A stretch of 64,000 bases of DNA from Synechococcus sp. KORDI-52 (GCF_000737595.1 NZ_CP006271.1:2480001-2544000), one strand, 5' to 3'; counted from the first letter of the stretch, positions 37,592-44,943 are shown. Program-made: numbers and translations. Notes: generated by a model not told the origin, from the letters alone.

Positions 37592-37995
37592 TGATTCTTT
37601 TAAAAGACTCACCCCCTAGAGAAACAGCAGACGCCGCCGCACTGATGGGCAAACCACCTGTGCCACCTGTGCCAGATGACTGGGAAGCCAAACGAGATTG
37701 GGCATGGAGGATGAAGGATGAATCCCTTGTGCTGAAAATTCGCGTTATCCAAGCCGCGTATCTCCGCAGGGAAAAATACTCATGTCACATGTGTCTGCAT
37801 GGCGACACCCTGTTTAAGGCCCCCCTGGAGCGAGTTATGCAATCGGATCGCTCACGCTTGCGCGAACTGGAAATACGAGTCGCACACCCTCAGCACTGGA
37901 GCGCTGGCGAACACCGCATGAACATCGAGAACCTGCGCCAATTGCAGTTCCGCCTCAGCGACCAGCCCGAGAAACTTCGCCAACGGGCTAAGTAG
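37582..37995 (+). CDS. Hypothetical protein (island)
   Basis: The 137 aa frame from ATG 37582 (or 98 aa from ATG 37699 at MKDESL) contains PPVPDDWEAKRDWAWRMKDE, a Cys-containing centre (SCHMCLHGD) and a charged C-terminus (ELEIRVAHPQHW, RLSDQPEKLR). No family is recognised. The frame is open further upstream to 37525 but would overlap the integrase remnant. Confidence 0.5.
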   Translation: MALVILLKDSPPRETADAAALMGKPPVPPVPDDWEAKRDWAWRMKDESLVLKIRVIQAAYLRREKYSCHMCLHGDTLFKAPLERVMQSDRSRLRELEIRVAHPQHWSAGEHRMNIENLRQLQFRLSDQPEKLRQRAK

Positions 37996-38096
37996 AAAGA
38001 CTCACGCAGTTGAATCTTGCCGGTCGGTGTCAGTTGGTTTTTGGCGGTAGTTCAAACAGGGCCTCATAGCTAGAACAAATAGGTCGCACAGCAGCT

Positions 38097-38330
38097 ATGT
38101 CAGACCAAGCTTTAATTAGCTTCGCAAGCGCAGTTAAGGAAGATGCAGCATTGAGAGCCATCTGTGCAAGTGACAAATGTGCTGATGTTGACGACCAATG
38201 CGATGTAGCCAAGCAGCATGGCTTTGATGTACATCCACACGATTTTGACAATTACAAAGATGGCTTACTTGTAGAACAAGCGGACGAGGACTTCTTCCTC
38301 AAACCGAAATGGTGGGAAATAGTTTCGTGA
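38097..38330 (+). CDS. Nif11-family peptide
   Basis: The 77 aa protein has the Nif11 layout: MSDQALISFASAVKEDAAL, then VDDQCDVAKQHGFDVHPHDF. Nif11 domains act as leader regions of ribosomally made, modified peptides or as stand-alone small proteins, and are expanded in picocyanobacteria. The usual GG cleavage site is absent; instead the C-terminus is acidic/aromatic (ADEDFFLKPKWWEIVS), a form I associate with stand-alone picocyanobacterial Nif11 proteins. No modifying enzyme gene lies nearby. Confidence 0.7.
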   Translation: MSDQALISFASAVKEDAALRAICASDKCADVDDQCDVAKQHGFDVHPHDFDNYKDGLLVEQADEDFFLKPKWWEIVS

Positions 38331-38421
38331 TTGCCTACAAGTTCAATTAAACAATTTCCCTCGATAGACCTAGAGAAGCAGGGTTCAAATAACCGTGGAC
38401 AACTGATGCGAACTTGCGCGA

Positions 38422-38625
38422 TTGCCGCGCAAAGCACAACAAGTGCATCTGGAGAAAACACGGCCACCGATTTGGATGGTGACTAACCAGTACGAGGGTG
38501 AGGAAACGCCAGCGCCACCTGATGACCTGGCAGTTTTCGAGCCATGGCTTGTATTCAGCTGCGAAGGCGAGCACCCAGAAGGTGACACCGGCCAAGCCAT
38601 CGGCAAACTCTGCCCATTGCAGTGA
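38422..38625 (+). CDS. Small hypothetical protein
   Basis: A 67-codon frame (TTG start, or GTG about 20 bases later) encodes VHLEKTRPPIWMVTNQYEG, then a Pro/Glu-rich, Trp-containing region (DDLAVFEPWLVFSCEGEHPE). The composition is protein-like, but the start is weak and no family is recognised. It could be the tail of a decayed gene. Confidence 0.35.
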   Translation: MPRKAQQVHLEKTRPPIWMVTNQYEGEETPAPPDDLAVFEPWLVFSCEGEHPEGDTGQAIGKLCPLQ

Positions 38626-38633
38626 ATCAGTCT

Positions 38634-38861
38634 CTATCGCGACTCAGAGGCATCTCCCTTGTACTGCCAGCGTTCTAGTCGTCTTAATTCCATGATTTCC
38701 ATTCGTCTTCTATTGGTTTCCATCTCAGCCTCACGTGCTAATTGTTCAAGTTGAGCATTTGTGCGCTTTTGGTAGTTTGAAGATACAAAAGGCATTGGGA
38801 TTAAGCAGATAGATGCGCAGAAACTAAAAACCGATGTGTAAATGGCGCGTGAAAGCGTCAT
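38634..38861 (-). CDS. Small membrane-anchored coiled-coil protein
   Basis: The 75 aa frame has an N-terminal hydrophobic helix (about 5-27; SVFSFCASICLIPMPF) followed by a charged helix (RTNAQLEQLAREAEMETNRR, then EIMELRRLERWQ). It reads as a single-pass protein with a cytoplasmic or periplasmic coiled coil. No family is recognised. It lies 37 bases downstream of the recombinase gene on the same strand. Confidence 0.5.
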   Translation of the reverse strand: MTLSRAIYTSVFSFCASICLIPMPFVSSNYQKRTNAQLEQLAREAEMETNRRRMEIMELRRLERWQYKGDASESR

Positions 38862-38897
38862 CCAACTACACCTATTCGTGTAGTTAGGTAAAGGAGC

Positions 38898-39440
38898 TCA
38901 AGCGAAGGCAGCAGCGGCAGCCTCACGCTGAGCAGGCGTCACTTCGAGATAACGCTGCAGGGCTGACATGGATTTGTGCCCAGACAGCGCCATAACCACC
39001 CGCAAGGGCACTCCAGCATTGTGTGCACTAGTTAGAGCCGAACGGCGAAAACTGTGGCTTAAGACGCCTTCTAAGCCCGATTCAGCGGCGGCCCTTTCAA
39101 GCGCATCCATAAAACTGCACGTACTCAGGCAAGAACCTGCAAATCTGCCTGGAACGAGATAGTCACCAGCCACAGGTTCACGTCCCTGCCGCACTACACA
39201 AGTAGATCTCCAAGAGCACAGGGCTTCCCACAGCTGCGGCGTAACCGGCACCGACCGACTGGCCAGCTTGCCTTTGGTGATTCCGCGCTGGAACGTAACG
39301 GCAGATTCCGAAACCATGTCCCAGGTGAGCAGCGTTGCCTCGCCAATGCGGCAGCCAGTGCGCCGACAAACCTCGGCAGTGATCTGGTGATGCTGCTCAG
39401 GCAGCTTTGAAATCAATAAATCGAGCTCGTCGGTGCCCAT
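38898..39440 (-). CDS. Tyrosine recombinase, catalytic domain only
   Basis: The 180 aa protein holds the full catalytic set of a tyrosine recombinase: Arg31 (CRIGEATLL), Lys56 (ITKGK), His129 and Arg132 (LSHSFRRSALT), His155 (SGHKS) and the nucleophile Tyr164 (LQRYLE). The N-terminal core-binding domain is absent; the frame extends only to a linker-like stretch (SNRHGQSRVM) before a stop. Similar short recombinases are known in marine Synechococcus. ATG 39440 is used, GTG 39443 is possible. It probably mobilised the tRNA-Arg element. Confidence 0.85.
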   Translation of the reverse strand: MGTDELDLLISKLPEQHHQITAEVCRRTGCRIGEATLLTWDMVSESAVTFQRGITKGKLASRSVPVTPQLWEALCSWRSTCVVRQGREPVAGDYLVPGRFAGSCLSTCSFMDALERAAAESGLEGVLSHSFRRSALTSAHNAGVPLRVVMALSGHKSMSALQRYLEVTPAQREAAAAAFA

Positions 39441-39653
39441 CACTCGACTCTGCCCGTGTCGATTGGACTTATAGCCAAGAATTCAGTGCTGGTAAGCCAC
39501 CGCGTCTTATTAGTATTTTACGCGGTGTTCATTCCTTGGGATCACAAGGCATCACGCATCCTTGCTGACCATTTCTTATGCAATTCGCTTCTTAGATGAC
39601 ACTTACTGTTATCAGCTTTGCTGAACACTTAGGGAGTAAGGCTCGGATTTCTG

Positions 39654-39803
39654 ATGTTACGGGTAAACCTCAGGGAACCTTCTCAAACAGCGCCAATTCC
39701 TGACAGACTTAATGTAGCACAGCCGACAGATAAAACACTGGGGAGTATTCAAGAAAGCGCATCTGGTCGAGATGATTACACCCTGGAACACAACAACGAA
39801 TGA
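39654..39803 (+). CDS. Possible small protein (49 aa)
   Basis: An ATG frame encodes MLRVNLREPSQTAPIPDRLN, then KTLGSIQESASGRDDYTLEH. The composition is plausible, but nothing supports expression. The rest of the gap from 39441 to 39771 is AT-rich and shows no other convincing gene. Confidence 0.25.
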   Translation: MLRVNLREPSQTAPIPDRLNVAQPTDKTLGSIQESASGRDDYTLEHNNE

Positions 39804-39993
39804 GTGGCTAGTCCTCTCACGTTGCAACCGGGTGGCAGAACAACTCTTCAGCAGAGATCGACAATCAGCCGATAAACTTGCAAGGCTTGCATGTCAACAC
39901 TGGACAATAGAAGGCATCTCGTCAGAAGAACTTAGGGACCGCAGGACTCCTGGCATGAGTGACAGACGAAGGCTCGCAAATGGAAGCAGCTAA
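39772..39993 (+). CDS. Small hypothetical phage-like protein
   Basis: The 73 aa frame (MITPWNTTTNEWLVLSRCNR, then DKLARLACQHWTIEGISSEE) overlaps the next gene by 35 bases, an arrangement common in phage early or packaging regions. No family is recognised. Confidence 0.4.
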   Translation: MITPWNTTTNEWLVLSRCNRVAEQLFSRDRQSADKLARLACQHWTIEGISSEELRDRRTPGMSDRRRLANGSS

Positions 39994-40443
39994 ACGCCAA
40001 AGGTTTAACCGCTGGAGCGTGATGAGTAACCACGAGATCAACCGCTATGACGCAATCCCGCCGCACATCATCAAGGCGCTGACGCTTTGCGCCAACGGAT
40101 CCACCTGGGCTGATGCGGCAGCTGCTGTTGGCATCAAAGGTCCTTGCCTACGTCGCTGGTATAAAGACCGCAGGCCTGAAGAGTTCATCGAAACGTTGGC
40201 ACGTGAGGACCTAAACGTCGCCAACAATTTGCTGACTTCAGCTGCACCAAGGCTGGCTGATGAACTTATCCAGATTGCGCTGGATCAGAAGGTGAGACCT
40301 ACGCAAGAACGCAAGCAATTAGTGAAAGCCTCAAGATTCTCCGGGAAAATGTTCTCGAGCAGGAGCAACGGAAACAACTACGGGAGATTCGCGAGACGTT
40401 GCAATCCATCGAAGACGGCAGCAAGCAGGCCATTGATGTTTAA
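39959..40443 (+). pseudogene. Terminase-small-subunit-like HTH gene, frameshifted
   Basis: The first frame encodes IIKALTLCANGSTWADAAAA, a helix-turn-helix (VGIKGPCLRRWYKD) and a long helix (AREDLNVANNLL, then APRLADELIQIALDQ). At about 40288 the natural continuation moves to another frame: ETYARTQAISESLKILRENV, then REIRETLQSIEDGS and stop TAA at 40441. The joined product resembles HTH or terminase-small-subunit proteins of cyanobacterial prophage remnants. The loss of one base around CAGAAGG explains the break. No slippery heptamer is present. Confidence 0.6.
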
Positions 40444-40509
40444 CTCTGCGATGTAATCATGTGAAAAGAAAAGCCCCAGATCATTGGGAGCCGAGGCTTG
40501 ATCTTTTAT

Positions 40510-41019
40510 CTAATAGAAGCTCCAACGATGGTGATACTTCGGTCGCATGTGGCTGTATGACGGCATCCTCGAATAAGTCGGCCTTCTTGTGTATGAGGAC
40601 CGTCTGTAATGAAAAGGTCTATGACCCGTTAAGTAACTTCCAGTGATCTGTTTGGGAAGTATGAGACCGTCGCGTGGGTCATCTGTCTTCAAGATAATAT
40701 CTTCGATGGTGAAGTCACTTGTGTCATCATGATGTCCATTGCTCTTGATATTGACATCCTGGCCCCTAGAAACAAAATCAGCCGGGGGAGGACTGTAGGC
40801 ACCACGGAAACCACCTACTGAACCTCCTGATGTTCGATTGACAGGCTTCGCGGTTAAAACTTTCCTGACAGGATCAGCAACAGCTTGAATTGCACGATGT
40901 GGCTTTCTAATAGTGGCTTTTGTTCCTGCTACTGGATCACATAACCAACAAGCTTCTGCTGGTTGAGGCAACCCAGATATCGATATACCAGCAAGCACAA
41001 GACCAAGAAGAAGTTTCAT
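40510..41019 (-). CDS. Secreted protein with Tyr/Arg/His-rich C-terminus
   Basis: The 169 aa protein has a signal peptide (cleavage probably after AEA near residue 23), a Cys pair just behind it (CWLC), a Ser/Gly linker (TSGGSVGGFRGAYSPPP) and a C-terminus of Tyr, Arg, His and Ser repeats (RRSSYTRRPTYSRMPSYSH). It is probably exported; the aromatic/basic tail might bind polysaccharide or DNA, but that is a guess. No family is recognised. Confidence 0.6.
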   Translation of the reverse strand: MKLLLGLVLAGISISGLPQPAEACWLCDPVAGTKATIRKPHRAIQAVADPVRKVLTAKPVNRTSGGSVGGFRGAYSPPPADFVSRGQDVNIKSNGHHDDTSDFTIEDIILKTDDPRDGLILPKQITGSYLTGHRPFHYRRSSYTRRPTYSRMPSYSHMRPKYHHRWSFY

Positions 41020-41190
41020 TGTTGGGCCGCCAAATATGAGGACCTTTACAGAATTACCTAGATGTACTCGGTCTTGATTGATTCAGGTCATGCACTGCTG
41101 TGATCTTGGTCACGCTAATTCACTTCATCCATGATCAATGCATGTCTGTCGTTATTGCAGATGGCTATCTAGCCAGGAGTCTTCTGCTGT

Positions 41191-41558
41191 TTGATTCATG
41201 GTTGGCGCTCCAACTTCCGTGCACTGAACCCAGCGGTGGCGCAGCAAGCCGAAATGCTGCTGGGTGGTCCGTTGAGCTTGGCGCTGCAAGCCGCAATGGA
41301 TGCAAGCGAAACCCTCTCGGTTGACTGGACCGCGAACTCTCGATTCGGCGCCCTGCGCTGCACGAGCAGCTGCGCCAGGAAGCAATGCAACGTGCCATCG
41401 ACCAAATCGGCGAGAACCGCAAAGCAGAAGCCGAACGCAGGGCTGCCAACACCCCAACACCCGCACTGTTGGCTGAGCAGCTGCATCGGTCAAAGCAGCA
41501 GGCGATTTACGAGCTGAGGGGCAACACTCACCCGCTGGACCGACGCAATGATGTTTGA
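41191..41558 (+). pseudogene. Degenerate phage-like gene
   Basis: A first segment (ALNPAVAQQAEMLLGGPLSL, bases about 41215-41310) appears to continue, after a frame change near 41325, into RPALHEQLRQEAMQRAIDQI, then ENRKAEAERRAANTPTPALL and ELRGNTHPLDRRNDV, ending at TGA 41556. The second frame could also be a separate gene starting at ATG 41385 (57 aa). Its end overlaps the ATG of the next gene. Confidence 0.4.
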
Positions 41559-41715
41559 GAAAGCCGTCAACCGCCTTGCGGCTAGTTGGCACGTTCACCT
41601 GCCAAAAGCAGACGTACTCGCCTCAGCCCAGCGAAAGCGCTACCTGCGGCTGGAACGGGAGCGGTTGCTGACGTCCGCTGGCAAGCCAGTAGCAAGTGAT
41701 GCGCTGACCCGTTGA
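41548..41715 (+). CDS. Small basic protein (55 aa) containing repeat copy 1
   Basis: The frame MMFEKAVNRLAASWHVHLPK, then RKRYLRLERERLLTSAG overlaps the preceding stop (AATGATGTTTGA), an arrangement typical of coupled phage genes. Its Arg-rich segment is encoded by a 41-bp sequence that recurs exactly at 42165. The function is unknown. Confidence 0.45.
   Translation: MMFEKAVNRLAASWHVHLPKADVLASAQRKRYLRLERERLLTSAGKPVASDALTR
41635..41675 (+). repeat. 41-bp direct repeat, copy 1
   Basis: Starts AAGCGCTACCTGCGGCTGGA and ends GCTGACGTC; identical to 42165-42205, with weaker similarity upstream. It lies in the same coding frame as the KRYLRLERERLLTS segment in both copies. Confidence 0.9.
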
Positions 41716-41975
41716 GCCCAGACGTACGACTGCATTGCTCGCAGTTGATTTGCAACGCTGAGATCGGCGAGGTCACCTCTGGAAGAGCAGTGGCTTCGTT
41801 CGCAAAAAAAATGCTCCAATTACGGAGCGAGAACGTAATGCCGTGGAAATCCCACATCACCCGGCCTAATCACCACATTTGTGGCGTTGTGTCGATGATA
41901 GTCGAATGGTTTTGTATCCGCTAGGCACTAGATGGAGCAGTTTATGGGGGTTACTTTAGGAACCCCCATCACCCG

Positions 41976-42001
41976 GCCTGTCCCAGTGACAGGCTTTTTT
42001 G
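41976..42001 (+). terminator. Intrinsic terminator in the element
   Basis: A 7-bp stem GCCTGTC/GACAGGC with loop CCAGT is followed by six T. A second palindrome just upstream (ATGGGGGTT and AACCCCCAT, 41944-41969) may add strength. It would end transcription of the 41.2-41.7 kb genes. Confidence 0.75.
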
Positions 42002-42098
42002 TTGGCGAAACACCACAGCTGGCGGTGGGGACCAAGTAACTCTTCAAGCCGCTTCAGGAGCCCAGCCAGCCTCAGTACGCCACGTTGGCGCCCAGAGC

Positions 42099-42467
42099 TT
42101 GCATCTCTTCTTGAGGTGGGTCGCCCTGCGCCACCTGGCATTGTCTGTGGTTGAAGCCCAACACAAGCGCTACCTGCGGCTGGAACGGGAGCGGTTGCTG
42201 ACGTCGGTGGGGACTGCGACTGATGAGCGTTTAGTGGAACGCTCAGTAGGTGAGGCTTCCAGATGCCTAGAGCAGCTCAAAGTTGCAGCTCAAATCTTTG
42301 ATACCCCTAAACAAAACCGGTCCTTCAAGCCTGTAGATCGACAGCACCTCACCTGCGATATCTGGTTCAGTGTGTGGAAAGGGGGGTGGCTGTTGAACAT
42401 CAATGCGATAACGGTGTGCTGTGGTGATTCTCCAGACTTCAGGCTCATCCTCCAACCAGAGGACTGA
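42099..42467 (+). CDS. Hypothetical protein carrying repeat copy 2, possibly decayed
   Basis: The 122-codon frame (TTG start) contains VALRHLALSVVEAQHKRYLR, in which the KRYLRLERERLLTS part duplicates the protein at 41548. It then runs into SVGEASRCLEQLKVAAQIF and a Trp/Cys-containing end. It may be a partial duplicate fused to unrelated sequence. It is convergent with the small lipoprotein gene, 9 bases apart. Confidence 0.35.
   Translation: MHLFLRWVALRHLALSVVEAQHKRYLRLERERLLTSVGTATDERLVERSVGEASRCLEQLKVAAQIFDTPKQNRSFKPVDRQHLTCDIWFSVWKGGWLLNINAITVCCGDSPDFRLILQPED
42165..42205 (+). repeat. 41-bp direct repeat, copy 2
   Basis: Exact copy of 41635-41675, 530 bases downstream, in the same orientation. 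It marks an internal duplication of the element. Confidence 0.9.
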
Positions 42468-42476
42468 CGCGTGTTC

Positions 42477-42629
42477 TCAGGCAGATTCAAGATTGACCGT
42501 CGCTGAGATCACTGGTTCCTTCGTGTTGGCAAAGCAAGCCATTTGAAAGGACTTGCCAGACCTCAGGATGGGATCGCCGCTACAGCTGGCGAGCACGAGT
42601 AGGGGCAGAAGCAGGAACAGTCGTTTCAT
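42477..42629 (-). CDS. Small lipoprotein (50 aa)
   Basis: ATG 42629 opens a 50 aa frame with a Lys/Arg start, a Leu-rich signal (KRLFLLLPLLVLASC) and lipobox LASC, then SGDPILRSGKS and CFANTKEPV. This is a classic tiny bacterial lipoprotein. It has a single additional Cys after the anchor. The function is unknown. Confidence 0.65.
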   Translation of the reverse strand: MKRLFLLLPLLVLASCSGDPILRSGKSFQMACFANTKEPVISATVNLESA

Positions 42630-42757
42630 ATTCCAAGTTTGGGTCTAGTCCAGGGACTGGCGGCTTCGTGCAACTACTGGAAACAACGAGCAGGGCTGAG
42701 ATCAATCTTCCGTGCAAACACAAAAAATTGGCTGAAATCCCTTGCCGAGAAGCGGCA

Positions 42758-42803
42758 AGCAACTGCCTTGTAAGCAGTCGGTAATGGTTCGAATCCATCA
42801 GGG
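42758..42803 (+). repeat. Right attachment-site copy (tRNA-Arg 3' fragment)
   Basis: It matches 37252-37298 of the tRNA-Arg gene in three identical blocks of 12, 12 and 20 bases. The upstream sequence has no D arm or acceptor strand, so it is a fragment, not a tRNA. Here the anticodon loop reads CTTGTAA. It is the likely attR, giving an element of about 5.5 kb. Confidence 0.8.
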
Positions 42804-43162
42804 AGCGGCTCAAAAGGCCACGCAAGCCATGCGTCGTGCAAGTGTGCCGAATGCTGACTGCGGGTCGCACCAGAAGCTCAGCCGGCAAGATGGCCAACGC
42901 ACCCCAAAATTTTGCAGACAGCGACGATTGCTGCATGATCAGTTGAAGACTCGATGTTTTGAGGCACTCGACCATGGGCAATCAGATGAGAAGCAAACCT
43001 CAAATACTCGATTCAATTCGGACCATTTGAATGAAGATGGAATACATCTTTTTTGTTATGCCTTCATGTCGACTTTGTAGCTCCTTGACGTTCGCCTGAA
43101 CTCGTACTGGACGAAGAACCTGAAAAATTTTCTACCACAAAAGAGGAATCATGCCCAATCAA
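42804..43162. other. Gene-poor stretch after attR
   Basis: Reading frames here are short and lack protein-like composition on both strands. I see no gene in it. Confidence 0.5.
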
Positions 43163-43650
43163 TCAAAAGCGCTCATCACTCCTATCAACCTTTGCTTTTA
43201 GAGCTTCGATCTCCTTGCGTAGGTCATCTTCGGCTGAGCCCTCAGCATCGTAAGCACGGGCTCCTCGGAACATCAATCCACCACCCGAGGCAATCATCAC
43301 AATGAAAGCAATGAGTTGCCAAAGAGTTGTAGAGCGGAACTCAATCTGAATACTGCTCAAAACTCCCGCCAATAATGCAGCAAGGGATGCCCAGATGAGC
43401 AGATTCGCCCAACGCCGATATGTTCCCGCAAAAAGCATGCAGACACCTATGCCCAGAGGCACCATGAGCAGGCCCATCCCTGATGTACCGAACAGGAATG
43501 AGAGCCCCCCCATCCCCCGCGATAGCCGGAGATCCACTCGCTTCTAACGAGAACTTGATTGGAAAGCAAAAATCCTCCTGCGCCAAACAAGCATGCACCC
43601 ACCAAAAATTGACTGAAATCTCCAAATGCATTTGTGCGGGGCATGGGCAT
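43163..43650 (-). pseudogene. Small membrane protein, frameshifted at a poly-G tract
   Basis: From ATG 43650 the frame reads FGDFSQFLVGACLFGAGGFL, LSNQVLVRSEWISGYRG and then loses sense. The continuation in another frame is GGLSFLFGTSGMGLLMVPLG, then RRWANLLIWASLAALLAGVL, STTLWQLIAFIVMIASGGGL and a charged end (RKEIEALKAKV). Together they give about 160 aa with four membrane helices, like a known family of small bacterial membrane proteins. The break falls at G5-AT-G7 (minus strand; C runs at 43505-43511 and 43514-43518). It could be mutation, sequencing error or phase variation. Confidence 0.6.
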
Positions 43651-44066
43651 GGAGCTGCTATGGCAAGGATTGCCGTCAAGGCATCAACTGGCAACTGTGA
43701 TGACACGATCTCTTAGCAGCAAGAGCCTGCCAAGGGCCAATGTCGAGCCCCGGGAACCCCATCAAATCGCTTCACATGCTTGGAGCACGGACAGCAAGAC
43801 TCAGCGGGGGAAGCAAATGATGCGCCGTATGGACCAGCCCCATGCCAGTGCCAAGGCCTGAACTATCAGCCTTGATCGAAGCGCAAGAACACCAACAGCC
43901 AGATCACCGTCGGCACGATCTGAGCCATTTAAAAAACTGGGGAAGGGTCACGAATCAGCCCGTCAATCGGTCCGCTTTTCATGCATTTATCAGCGAACAT
44001 CCTTAATAGAAAAGATTAATCACGTCAATAGAACAGGAAAGAAAACACAAAACCCAAAGGGGTCAA
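43651..44066. other. Intergenic stretch without recognisable gene
   Basis: Only short frames are present, including a 20-codon hydrophobic minus-strand frame near 43870-43930 (MAQIVPTVIWLLVFLRF), which is too short to call. The sequence turns AT-rich from about 43960. Confidence 0.5.
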
Positions 44067-44309
44067 ATGAGTTCATTGCCTGCAAATCAGGCGATCAAAA
44101 TAGCAAAAGTCGCACTCAAAAACAGATTAACTGATCAGCGAAATAGGGAGTTTGGCAAAATCTCAGAGCAGATTCCAGGAATATCAGAGTTAACAGTATC
44201 AAGGACAAATGCCTTTCAGCACTCTTGCAAATGGCATATCTTGCCAGTCAATATCAATATTCAACGTCCCATTCAGAGCGACTTTCTTTCAATAACTTCT
44301 GTCAGATGA
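44067..44309 (+). CDS. Small hypothetical protein
   Basis: The 80 aa frame begins after a purine-rich AAAGGGGTCAA and reads MSSLPANQAIKIAKVALKNR, then REFGKISEQIPGISELTVSR, which looks protein-like. The last third runs into the 3' end of mscL on the other strand and is less convincing. No family is recognised. Confidence 0.4.
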   Translation: MSSLPANQAIKIAKVALKNRLTDQRNREFGKISEQIPGISELTVSRTNAFQHSCKWHILPVNINIQRPIQSDFLSITSVR

Positions 44310-44656
44310 GCCATGGCAGCAGCAAGCTGCGCCTGCGGATCCGGCTGCGCTTCCTCAATCACCTGCTTTTTGCGTTTCGCAGCTTCAATAGATTGGACGA
44401 TCACAAAACACACAAAGGCAATCGCAATAAAGTTAATAAGAGCAACCAGCACAAGGCCGGCGGGCAACTCTGCGATTGAACTCACATTAGCTTTTTCCAA
44501 GGCCGGCTCCAATGCATTTGTCATGACCAAGGTCACAACTGAATTCACAACCTCCTTAAATGCGCCAGCAATAATCACAGCAATTGCCAGATCAACAACA
44601 TTGCCCTTACTGATGAAAGCTTTGAAAGCAGAAATAAACGAGAGCGGTCTTGACAT
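44273..44656 (-). CDS. mscL: Large-conductance mechanosensitive channel MscL
   Basis: The 127 aa channel releases solutes under hypo-osmotic shock. The start (FKAFISKGNVVDLAIAVIIA) contains the family N-terminus and pore-lining helix. The second helix is LVALINFIAIAFVCFVIVQS, followed by a basic cluster (AAKRKK) and the C-terminal helical bundle (LAAAMAHLTEVIERK). The periplasmic loop is short. It sits in an AT-rich zone without related neighbours. Confidence 0.92.
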   Translation of the reverse strand: MSRPLSFISAFKAFISKGNVVDLAIAVIIAGAFKEVVNSVVTLVMTNALEPALEKANVSSIAELPAGLVLVALINFIAIAFVCFVIVQSIEAAKRKKQVIEEAQPDPQAQLAAAMAHLTEVIERKSL

Positions 44657-44712
44657 TGCGATGGTTTATAAACTGATCACTTATAGCTGCAAGACCAGTT
44701 CTCAGCAACTTC

Positions 44713-44943
44713 TCACACTCCAGCCCTGAGTGGAAACGATGGAAACGATGGGAACGTCATCGATCGATGAAGGAGAGGTATTGCATCCGCAAACATGATG
44801 CAGTGGCCCTCTGCTATCGAGATTAAGCATTTATACTCTTTTGCCATCAAGCCCAAAGAAGCGCTCACCCACCCACCACACAATTCAATCAAGAACAGAC
44901 ACAGGACCACAAAAACGAGCAGAAAGCTCTCCAGCTCACCCAT
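44713..44943 (-). CDS. Possible small membrane protein
   Basis: The 76-codon frame starts MGELESFLLVFVVLCLFLIE, a good single membrane helix, but the rest is low in sense and its end runs through a 9-base tandem repeat (TGGAAACGA, 44731-44756). It may be a real short protein with a decayed end or a chance frame. Confidence 0.3.
   Translation of the reverse strand: MGELESFLLVFVVLCLFLIELCGGWVSASLGLMAKEYKCLISIAEGHCIMFADAIPLLHRSMTFPSFPSFPLRAGV

Noticed and set aside
40280-40295. Programmed ribosomal frameshift in the terminase-like gene
   Set aside because: No slippery heptamer or downstream stable stem was seen; a simple one-base deletion is the better explanation.
42713-42740. Similarity between AAAAAATTGGCTGAAATCCC and a segment near 43609 as a third element boundary
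   Set aside because: The match is about 20 bases with mismatches, and the second site lies inside the coding sequence of the frameshifted membrane protein, without a tRNA fragment next to it.
42758-42803. Possible second tRNA gene
   Set aside because: Only the anticodon and T arms are present; no D arm or 5' acceptor strand can pair.
42580-42981. Minus-strand 133-codon open frame across attR
   Set aside because: It runs antisense through the tRNA fragment and covers the small lipoprotein gene region; composition is not protein-like.
44731-44756. Tandem TGGAAACGA units as a possible CRISPR or iteron array
   Set aside because: Only about two and a half short adjacent copies exist, without spacers or further repeats; no CRISPR array or origin is supported.
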